Source: Pegea sp. RAD2-039 (Eukaryota > Chordata > Thaliacea > Salpida > Salpidae). Taken from it: DNA of 64,000 nt. Below the pieces are notes generated by a model. It saw nothing but the letters and a program-made list of their open reading frames with translations. It did not search any database and was not told the origin of the DNA. The stretch is from contig JAQGEQ010000048.1 in the NCBI GenBank assembly GCA_034620365.1, forward strand, positions 868,001 to 932,000, read 5' to 3'. How positions within the stretch are numbered: position 1 is the first letter of the stretch; each line of letters starts with the position of its first letter. Of the stretch, positions 24,401-31,564 are shown piece by piece. The translations under genes and the position numbers were made by a program.

Positions 24401-27400
24401 GTTAGATGATGATGTAGAAATGAAGAAGATTAACCTTCACTTGTAGATGTAGTCGAGTTGAAAGATTTCTTCATGAAAACGATACAACGAGATTCATTAA
24501 AATGTGATGGTCTTAGTAAAGAATGACAAATATCATCACCAGTAAAAAGGGATTCCTTTTCTGATAAATAGAAATATTTGATGAAAGAATCAGAGGAATT
24601 ATTGAAATACGAACTATAAAATTTGGTTGTGTGCAATTTGGAAGCATTTGAAGTTGTTATAGGAGCTAGTCCTGTGGAAGGTGGTGAAAATGCAAGATAA
24701 CCAAGAGTAGGAGAGATTAACGAGTGATTATAACAATCCCATTTTTGTAGATCTTCATCAAGATCACAATCTTCCACCTGAAGATGTCCTTCTGGATTTG
24801 CTGAAAGATTTTTGAATTGAATTTTCACTGAATTAGATGAAGATGAAACCTTGCAAACACTTGTGATTAGAAACATGTAAAATATGATTAGGAGTAATCC
24901 ATCGAAAGAGAAAGTCATCATTAAATTCATTCCCTTGACAGTTTTGTACCTTTAAAAGTGATTTGATGAAACTATCAGTAATTTAGAAGATGAATTAATA
25001 CTTACAATTGGTTTATTAGATAGAACAGAAAGGCAGTAAATAAAGCCAAGTTTTGAAATATGAAAATTTGCAGATTTATAGTGAAAATCTGGAATTAATA
25101 GATTTCCGCTTATCATAGATCTAAGAACAAATCATTTCATCCATGTGATAAGAAACCACAAATATTTCTACCGATATTTAGTTCCTTGTTTACTGAAATC
25201 TAAAAAGTGCTGATCACGTGACTTCAACCAAACGTCAGCTACATTCAGACGGAAGTTCGAAATATTTACTTCATGCATCATTGACCTGACATCAGGCAAC
25301 AAAGTGTCTTCTACAGGGAACAGATCATATCCAAGAGGACATCTTGGTGATGTGTCTTGGATAATCTGCAAAGATGTTGATCACAAACTTGATCTTTGTT
25401 GAGAAGATGTGATCTTACAGCTAAACACCACTGAGTGACTTCTGAATATAGAATCGATGAGTCACGTGATCTTTCACATGAAGGTTGACAGGAAATTTCA
25501 CTCAAATTTCGAATTTGATTCTTATTCATGTTCATATATTGACTTGGAAGCCAATCAGTAGACCAGACATCAACACCTACACAAGTAAAATCGATTTCTC
25601 TTCTTCCTAACCCGAAATAATATCCTGATCCACATCTAAACACTTTTTCTGATGGTTTGTTCATCAATGAATCATCACTCACTAACCTGTACGTTACACT
25701 TCTATTAAATTCGATAAAATGAAGGAAAGAAGAATGTTTAGCGTTTTGAACTGAAGAACCATCAAGACCACAAACAATTGGGTCACAAGTTGGATGTTTA
25801 CCAGTCCAATGACCCTTTGTATGAACAAAAAGAGTTTCAAGTTGATATTTTGCAAACTAATCAACTGATTATCTTACATTTAAACATTTCAAATCGAAAT
25901 CTTTCAACGGAGATGATCTAACACTTCCAAAAGAGCAATCATATTCTACTTCACAACCATGTGAGAAACCTCCAGTTGCTACTGAGTGACGAACACTCAC
26001 AATTGACCCTCTAAAAATTAAAAATTAAAAGTTACAGAAGAGATTTAGAACTAATCGGGGTCACTTGTATATTTCAGGAGGTTTTGAGCAGAATGTTGGA
26101 CAACTTCTGATGTGGCTACAATATTCTTTTTTATTTAACTTCACCCAGCACCATGCTCCGTTGACGTCAGAGTTTGGATTACGACAGTAACTGTTGTTAG
26201 GTGAGGAAGTCCCAATTCTTACAAAACAGTTTAAAGGAAATTTGTGGCAACTTCTAAGTAAAAACTGGTCAAATACTGACCTGGTCAAGTGGACAGTGAT
26301 GTCCCTATACAGCCAGTTCAAACATGATTCACCTGTCCAAGCATTTGAAACTGTCCCATTATAATCTAGTCCAATTCCATGTACACATTCAATAGGAGCC
26401 TCACATATGTAAGGTCTTTGGACAAGACCACCTGTTAGTACCCATCCAGTTTGGACTTGTAAATATGTACCAGCGTTTTCAGCACATGCTGGTATATGAC
26501 ATGTGTCTGTTTGGTTCAAATGGTCCATGACAAAACACCATGGTTGTCCAGGACTGCTTCGCCAACTAAATGGGTTTCTGGAAAAACTTACTTCAGAAAA
26601 AGCAACAAATTCAACAACAATAAAATCTGACCGACAAAAAGGTCCTTCATTAGATGGATGTAGATGAGGATGAGGATATTGAGATCTCCATGCTTGACAT
26701 TGAAAACCTTTTGATGTATATGATCTCAATCCTTCATAACTTTTCTGATTCTTCTTCCAACAATCACTGATGGTTGAAATGAGTCCAAATCCCCCTAAAA
26801 ACCAGTTGTTTCATCAAAACTGAAATATTTCTGACATAAAATCCTCACCTGCATCATTTAAAGCTCTCCATCGTGAATATTGTGTCTTTATCATTCCAAC
26901 TACATTTTTACGAGCTCTTAAACTAACAAATCCTTCATTCAACTCAAAAGCTGAGATTCCAACATAATCCAAACCAATCATCAAGCTACTGTCCAGGGCA
27001 CTTATAATTTTAGTGGCAAATTGTCCATTCTTTAATCTAAACATCTGATTTCTACAACAAATTTGAATTGAAATATTTCCAGAGTTGCAACTAACTGAAA
27101 ATCACTCGACCTTTGATTTCCACGACAAGTATCTGACACTAATCGACCACCAACAACAGACAGACAACATGTAACTGGTCCTGAACCTACAACTTGTAAG
27201 GTGGTACCTTGTCCATCCCAACTGAACCAAGTTAAACCTTCGTGGTCACATTGAGAGATAGTGACCTCTTGTCTGTGGCATTTCATTCCTGCAGATAATT
27301 AGAAGATGTCTGAAAGAAGAGGAGGGCATCTGGTACTGACCAATCACAGTAAGACACAAGTCACTTAAAGCATAGTTGACAATTTGAAACATTTTTTTAT

Positions 27401-30400
27401 GATCGTTCAAACGGACAAGATTGTGGACCACCAGTGTCGTGTTGCTGTCCTCAACCACACAAACCCCTACCATGTCTGAAACCAACAGTTGAAGATATTA
27501 ACTTAAAAGCCTGGTCACTTACCAGAAGCCAAATGGTTACTAGGACACAAGTTGTGGGTCAGGCGTAACCATGGAAACAATACTGGTGAGTAAGTATGAG
27601 ATTGGACTCCATTTAGTTCTAAAATAATTGATTCTGATAATGATTGAAGAACAGGAAAGGATCTGACCGATGCGGACCGCGTTCCACTTTTGTCGGTCAT
27701 TTATTGCGTCACAATCTCGCAACACGATCCTTTCATATTCCGTGGAAGATCTTAAAGTGATGTTGATCTCCAAACAACAAATAAACTCTCGATTGAGAAG
27801 ATGTGAGGTCCACAATTGACTCCAACGCTGAGATGGTTTGTCCACATCACATGGCAGCAATGTGGGAGAGAACCTGCCCAACTACAACCGCTACTTGTGG
27901 GTCTATTTCAACTTTGACAAGTCCAAACAGACCTTCTCCTCTTGATACACGTCAAGACATATGTCCGACTCGACATCTCGTAGTTGGAACCATAAACCAC
28001 TTTCATCTCTCCACTTATTTAATTGCATCTTACCAATATAATGAGATTGAGCAAACCACTCTAGCAAGGAAGCGTCTCGAAGCGACGCGTCTACATCTGT
28101 CACTGTCAGTTCCATTCCGCTATCAACTGTAATTCAATTGCTTCAAAATCGAATCACATGACAGCGTTGAACTGACTCGAAGTAATCGATTCGTCTCCTA
28201 GCAACCATTTCATAGATGTCTTCTTAAGATCACAAGCTTCACTTTTTACTGATCTCATAATCCCGCTGAATTTATTTAATATTTTATATTAAATTTGAAA
28301 ATTGTTGAAATTAAACTGAGAAGAATCAGTAGAAGTCCTTACACTGAAGTTTTTCGAGTTTCAACATTTAAACATTTTCTACTTTCAACATTCATTAACA
28401 TAGAAGCTGAAAATATCCACAGATTACTTCGTCTACTTGAATGAATCTCACAAGAAGACAGGATCAAGTTCTACAAGTTATTTCTTGTTATTAACTTTTC
28501 ACAACTTTTCAATTTAACAACAAAAATACAGAAAATTGTCAAAACGTTTTTTAGAAAAATATAAAAAGTTTTACATTTGATGTAGTCAAAAGATGAAGAC
28601 ACTTTCTTCCATCGATGCTTTGAATACGCATTTGTGACAAGGTGCCTTGTGGCCATCCTGTTTGAAGTTGATCAATAGTTTTATGAAAGAAACAGATCAA
28701 CAAATCACCTCTTGCTAAATCAGTCGAAATATTATGCCAGATTCTTAATTGTAAGTTTCCAACAGAAGAGTTGTCAATTTCAAACTTTAAAGAGTTCATA
28801 TCTCCATTAATTATCTGTTCATTTCATCAACTTGTTGTTAGTTACAATAAAATGACGAAAAAACTTACATCAAAACCAACTCCAATATAAGCATTACTGA
28901 GACCAGCAGAAATTATCATATCTGTCAGAATCTGATGAGTTGAAGCAGTTTTATCTGATGCTAAAGTCGCTCCGATCAAATTATCGTGATCTTTCAATGA
29001 GTGACATCTACTGCGAGCCTCAGATAATGTTTGAACAGTTTTGAAGAGCTTGTAACAGGTCCAAGCTACAAGTGTAAGGTAGAAAGTGTGAAGTAGGATT
29101 AGTTTGTTGAGTTGGGATGATTTACCTCCAGATAAAGTTGTTGCATCAAAACCTGGAGGACATAAAGGAAGGCAAAGAGCAGAAGAGCATTTTTGAATCT
29201 CTTCTTCATTCCCATCACATGATCCTTGTCCGACAGAGCCATTTAAACAAGATCTTCTTCGCTTGCTGATTCCAAATCCAGGTGATTTACAAGTTAAAGA
29301 ACATGAAGACCATTTTCCTACATTTGAAGCTCAGTTGACAATTTTCAAATTTTTAACTATTTGTAGAAAAAAGAAGTTGGATTGAAATAAAAACAAACCC
29401 CAGTTGCTCCACCGAGCTATTTGCTGCGCAAGAGACTGCTTCGACTCATAAGTTTGCCAATGATACGTCTCCTTCTGTTGAAGATTCAAAATTCCAGAGA
29501 CAAAGTCAATTGAAACGTATCTAAATCAAAATTTATCAGAAAGATTAAGAAAAAAATCAGTTTAATTTCGACAACTTTTTCACTAATGATTGATGATGCA
29601 ATGATCGCAGTCCTCCTGAAGATGTGACTTCCCAAAACTGCTCAGAGTTACTAATATTACATGCTTTCAAACCAATCGCTGCATTCTGCTGCTGTAGATT
29701 TATTTGCAGAAAATTATTGGAAAGTTTTTTTTAAGATTAATTAATTTTGTAAAATTTTCTTTAATATTTTAAAGTAAAGAAACAAGAAATAAATCACAAA
29801 AATTTCTGTATCAGCAACTTTAGTTAAAAAACAAAACATTTAAACACGAAATCATCGCACCTTATTTTCAATGATTAATGAGAGGCATGCTGAAGAAGCA
29901 ATATTGACTAAATTGTATTTTCCTAACCATTTCCAGAAAAAATTTTCATTAAAAGGAACATCAGTAGAAGCACAATGCCACGTTAGATAGACTTGGCCAT
30001 TAGAATGAGAATACCAACAATTGCCATTACTTGTGTTTGTCAAAGAAATTTGAAACACTAAAAAGAAAGAAATAGATTTTCAACAAATTGTAAATATTAT
30101 TTAAAAAAAATTAAACATTTTACAAAACCCATAAAATTCAGATTAAAAAAGGTTCTAACAGTTCTATTTGATTAGAAACTTAATCTTTTATTTTGCACTT
30201 AAGTATTTAGCTTGAAGCAAAAATCTTTCAAAATTGTCAAAACTTGATAAAACTTAATCTACCACCGAAATTTCATGAAAAATTTGTTTTAAAAAGTCCT
30301 CAACTGATTAAAAATATGTTACGGTAAAGACATGCGTGAATAAATGCTAATTATTTTGATTATAACTTGAGGGTCTATCTTATAAATATTTATCACTAGT

Positions 30401-31564
30401 TTAATTCACAACATACTAAAAACTTAACATTAAAAAGTTGTTATAAAAAGACTTTCTTAAAAACTGAGAAATCGTTGAATAGAAAGTAATTGTAAAATTA
30501 TGGCTTAAAGTTTCAATCTCTACTAAAATTAGATCAATAAAAGTCGAAATATTTTTGGTTGTCTGCAGGGAAAAATTCCTGACAGAAACTAGTTTACCAA
30601 CCGTTTGTTGGACCTCCGCCAAGTTTACAATTCAATTCGTCCATAAAATCTGGACAATCTGCAAAACCATCACAAATTTTGCTTCTATCCATACAGTGTT
30701 GTGGATTTGGTCCTATACCAGGACATTGAAATTTGTTTTGGGGACAGTTTCTCTGTCAAGGTTTGTCACAAAACATTTAATTTTTTTTTACTTTTTCTAT
30801 AAAGCTAATTTAAAGTCGTTTTTGGTTGTAAAAGAAAATATTTGAAATTGTAAAATTTGATTTAATTGTTTTATTGACGTATGTTTCATAAGCTCAAATT
30901 ATGTCCAAGTATTAAATTAAAAAAATTATTTACATGTTGAAGTTCAAGTGGATTGCACATCGTTTTAATGCAATTTTGAGAACTTGTAGATAGTCCAGGA
31001 CACCCTTCTTCATTGAGACACAAACGCATTCTAACTCTTCTACCTGGAGTACCACATTTAGGAACAATACAACTACTCCAACCACTCCACTTTCCCCAGC
31101 CAACATCTACAATTATTGTTTTCAAAATTTTCAAATTAATATTTTTTCCACTAAAAACGGTAAAATTTAATTTGTAGTTAATACTTAGAACTAAATAATT
31201 ATTTCAAAATGTCAATTGTTTAGTAGTACTAATACAAAATTTCAAAACATTTTATTACTTTGAATAATAACTTTATTGCAAAAAAAAAAATACAAACATA
31301 CCGCATAATTTACAAGATTTTTTACAATTATAAGACGCAGTTAGAGATATATTGCATAAACCATTTGCCACAATTGCGGTGCAATCATGTTCTTTGTCCT
31401 TACATAAATTGGCTGAAAAGTTTCGTTATCATGTTGTTATTTTATATGTAGTATATGGAATAAATAATATTTAAATTTTAATAAAAGTTTGAAAAATGTT
31501 GAGTAATTTCACCTGAAATTGGTGAAACTATTGACAAGAGTAGATATACTACAAATGAAATCAT
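10048..31564 (-). CDS. Giant mosaic receptor of the polycystin-1 family: lectin/kringle/sushi ectodomain + PLAT + membrane segments, no channel module
   Basis: I read this as one gene. Resolved N-terminal exons: 31513-31564, 31302-31412, 30934-31106, 30602-30752. Resolved C-terminal exons: 16021-16222, 15472-15976, 15305-15426, 15111-15254, 14882-15055, 14731-14832, 14604-14683, 14361-14555, 14134-14275, 14019-14085, 13702-13973, 13581-13647, 13473-13552, 13248-13422, 12951-13195, 12717-12895, 12538-12664, 10048-12429. All of these join in phase. Order encoded: signal peptide, ShK-type, TSP1, LDLa, CysR/ricin repeats, TSP1, C-type lectin-like, more CysR repeats, two kringles, sushi domains interrupted by CysR repeats, juxtamembrane region, TM1, PLAT, TM2-TM5, long acidic tail. 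TM1-PLAT-TM2 in this order is specific to polycystin-1 relatives, which are surface receptors, often ciliary. The usual C-terminal six-pass cation-channel module is missing. The many middle exons (16.2-30.6 kb) were identified by domain, not fully joined. An annotation pipeline may split it into several models. Confidence 0.7.
11885..12195 (-). repeat. 27-bp coding minisatellite, 11 units of CLQEP(A/S)SDG
   Basis: Eleven head-to-tail 27-nt units encode a nine-residue Cys-Leu-Gln-Glu-Pro repeat; six consecutive units are identical in protein sequence. Because the unit is a multiple of three, other frames on both strands stay open too and produce spurious repetitive ORFs. The outer units (SSDC, ASDC, SSDD) are diverged and the inner ones homogeneous, as expected from recent expansion by slippage or unequal exchange. 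Each unit contributes one cysteine within an otherwise cytoplasmic-looking tail. Confidence 0.9.
12538..14832 (-). other. Polycystin-1-type membrane module: TM1, PLAT, TM2-TM5
   Basis: TM1 is in 14731-14832 (LFNYLLLIFVITSSFFLPFV). PLAT runs over 14604-14683, 14361-14555 and 14134-14275: CLIKLTTGSYPIMPMDVLI, DGEELGPLIWL, SEITIQCAVAPTSG, DVLKVETLLSGRVWDARK. These line up without gaps with the PLAT pattern TG...DADV.I.L.G..GESGPL...L.I......W.L..V.V.D...G. A linker (KYIKYSHNHLTCVQRFLI) corresponds to polycystin-1 SRFTRVQRATCC, then TM2 and TM3 lie in 13702-13973. A large acidic cytosolic loop follows (12951-13647), then TM4 in 12717-12895 (VLVNLYVALCVYNILIGFAC) and TM5 in 12538-12664 (STIISFFVALLFAPLFEAFL). 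This matches TM1-TM5 of polycystin-1. No GPS cleavage motif of standard form is evident; the nearest (TSLTCACSLNF, 15240-15280) falls in an intron by my model. Confidence 0.75.
14882..15976 (-). other. Juxtamembrane region of the giant gene (GAIN-like position, family unclear)
   Basis: Four exons (15472-15976, 15305-15426, 15111-15254, 14882-15055) encode about 315 residues between the last sushi domain and TM1. In polycystins and adhesion GPCRs this position holds the GAIN domain. Recognisable fragments are YNVGGPGKGLELENWVESAL, FSIVLKRTLRKLLERLDCKY and KPVTILLFVFNSPPIIYEVE. Amphipathic helices come first and beta-like hydrophobic strands later, as in GAIN, but I see no conserved Cys-W-Cys GPS triad. 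The low 3' border of 15111-15254 is uncertain by a few bases. Confidence 0.45.
15427..15471 (-). other. 45-nt intron in the giant gene
   Basis: The donor GTAGGT follows the codon block ending FNK, and the acceptor GATGTAG precedes GAGAGCATGAG. Removing these 45 bases eliminates three in-frame TGA codons and restores a single frame on both sides. Confidence 0.65.
15977..16020 (-). other. 44-nt intron in the giant gene, between the last sushi domain and the juxtamembrane region
   Basis: The donor CAA|GTGAGT and the acceptor CCGCAG|GGT are both phase 0. This junction is what links the sushi array to the polycystin-type membrane part, so it is the key splice for the one-gene model. Confidence 0.65.
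16021..24400 (-). other. Sushi/CCP domain array of the giant gene (about 20-25 modules)
   Basis: A long series of short exons carries the CCP signature (Tyr/Phe-x-Cys-x-x-Gly-Tyr/Phe ... Gly-x-Trp ... Cys). Clear examples: 24025-24165 (SVTYRCDFGFHV, NGEWSTN), 21020-21229 (VQVTCLAGHVM, DNQWYPD), 20778-20984 (AKYTCNPGYHLIGPSYIEC, ATWSPSP), 20423-20758 (ATLSCKKGFKL, GKFQPNP), 19668-20036 (VEVTCKSDKTP, AKWEPS), 18340-18535 (AKYTCVRGKRL), 17460-17674 (VTYECPLGTF, DGRWTYPSKSLNC), 16900-17110 (ITFTCSPGFQL, GNWQPP), 16021-16222 (VTITCSKLGRWSRD). Each module is commonly split by an intron near its middle. Such arrays serve adhesion or complement-type binding outside the cell. Individual exon borders were not all fixed. 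Confidence 0.8.
22626..23054 (-). other. Ricin/CysR-type lectin module inside the sushi array
   Basis: The frame contains QKCLEVDPLAHVIFVSNGDRC, an ILWRWHPKNTRLL block and EDGNCLTSS. This is the CL...C...W.W..L....CL spacing of mannose-receptor-type cysteine-rich (ricin-like) domains. It is set between sushi modules on both sides, so lectin and sushi modules are interleaved rather than in separate blocks. Confidence 0.55.
24430..25110 (-). other. CysR/ricin-type lectin module linking the kringle and sushi blocks
   Basis: Reading through two introns gives FHISKLGFIYCLSVLSNKP (25015-25080), then QNCQGNEFNDDFLFRWITP and ILHVSNHKCLQ (about 24850-24960), then ANPEGHLQVEDCDLDEDLQK (from about 24800) with WDCYN. 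The pattern F.I......CL.V......C......F.W.....L......CLQ......L..C.....QKW is that of the macrophage mannose receptor N-terminal domain. The module is continuous, which argues against a gene boundary here. Confidence 0.65.
25120..26040 (-). other. Sushi-like and unassigned cysteine-rich exons between kringles and CysR module
   Basis: One module (GCEVEYDCSFGSV ... GHWTGKHPTC, 25760-26010) is sushi-like, with a second partial one in 25600-25760. The frame at 25311-25682 (VFRCGSGYYFGLGRREIDF, then SCQPSCERSRDSS and QVCDQHLC) and the one at 25168-25371 (CPLGYDLFPVEDT ... VADVWLKSRDQHFLDFSKQG) are cysteine-containing and secreted in type. I cannot name their family; a C-type lectin-like fold is possible. 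Confidence 0.45.
26060..26770 (-). other. Two kringle domains of the giant gene
   Basis: Kringle 1 (about 26505-26765) reads CWKKNQKSYEGLRSYTSKGF, CQAWRSQYPHPH, then FCR|NP across an intron, then PWCFVMD and CHIPAC. Kringle 2 (about 26085-26400) reads CVHGIGLDYNGTVSNAWTG, SCLNW, YCRNPNSDVNGAWCWV and EYCSHIRSC. Both show the C..G..Y.G..S.T..G..C..W ... CRNP......WC ... C..I..C layout of plasminogen/HGF-type kringles. Kringles usually bind lysine-rich or lipid ligands. I know of no polycystin-family protein with kringles. Confidence 0.8.
26800..28870 (-). other. Run of ricin/CysR-type lectin modules in the giant gene
   Basis: Several frames show the QxW/CL pattern: 28560-28799 (LQLRIWHN ... 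GRKCLHLLTTSN), 27903-28115 (GKMQLNKWRDESGLWFQLRD, then CLDVYQEEKVCLDL), 27540-27881 (LPCDVDKPSQRWSQLW, CCLEI, IVLRDCDAINDRQKWN), 27246-27485 (VCVVEDSNTT, LSDLCLTVIG) and 27040-27286 (ISQCDHEGLTWFSWDGQGT, CCLSVVGGRLVSDTC). The exon at 26814-27044 (MFRLKNGQFATKII ... KTQYSRWRALNDAG) is less clear and may belong to a C-type lectin-like fold. These modules suggest carbohydrate binding outside the cell. Confidence 0.6.
28870..29390 (-). other. Second TSP1 domain followed by a C-type lectin-like domain
   Basis: The TSP1 (about 29180-29330) reads GKWSSCSLTCKSPGFG ... KRRRSC ... GQGSC ... IQKCSSALC. It is directly followed by LCPPGFDATTLSG, and then by AWTCYKLFKTVQTLSEARSR, CHSLKDHDN and GATLASDKTA ... 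YIGVGFD (28885-29070). That is the start of a C-type lectin domain (CYK, EA...C, ATL.S, IG). Polycystin-1 itself also carries a C-type lectin domain, though in a different order. Confidence 0.6.
29400..30066 (-). other. Ricin/CysR-type module between LDLa and the second TSP1
   Basis: The exon at about 29866-30058 encodes VFQISLTNTSNGNCWYSHSN, GQVYLTWHCAS, NFFWKWLGKYN and ACLSLIIENK. After an intron it continues as GLKACNISNSEQFWEVTSSG (29590-29700) and ILNLQQKETYHWQ (29400-29520). The spacing of C, CL and W.W is that of CysR lectins. Confidence 0.5.
30602..31564 (-). other. N-terminal exons of the giant gene: signal peptide, ShK-type domain, TSP1, LDLa
   Basis: 31513-31564 begins with ATG and a hydrophobic leader (MISFVVYLLLSIVSPIS). 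31302-31412 encodes a six-cysteine ShK-type module (CKDKEHDC ... GLCNISL ... CKKSCKLC); ShK-type modules are common in secreted animal proteins and do not by themselves imply a toxin. 30934-31106 is a TSP1 repeat (GKWSGWSSCIVPKCGTPGRR ... EEGCPG ... QNC). 30602-30752 is an LDL-receptor class A repeat (CPQNKFQCPG ... CMDRSKICDGFADCPDFMDE). All four exons join in phase (1, 1, 0). The window shows no upstream minus-strand exon, so this is taken as the gene start. Confidence 0.75.

Noticed and set aside
24430-24930. Apparent new gene starting with ATG and a signal peptide at 24930
   Set aside because: Another frame carries a continuous CysR lectin domain through the same bases and splices into the downstream part of this frame, so the hydrophobic start is an out-of-frame or intronic shadow.
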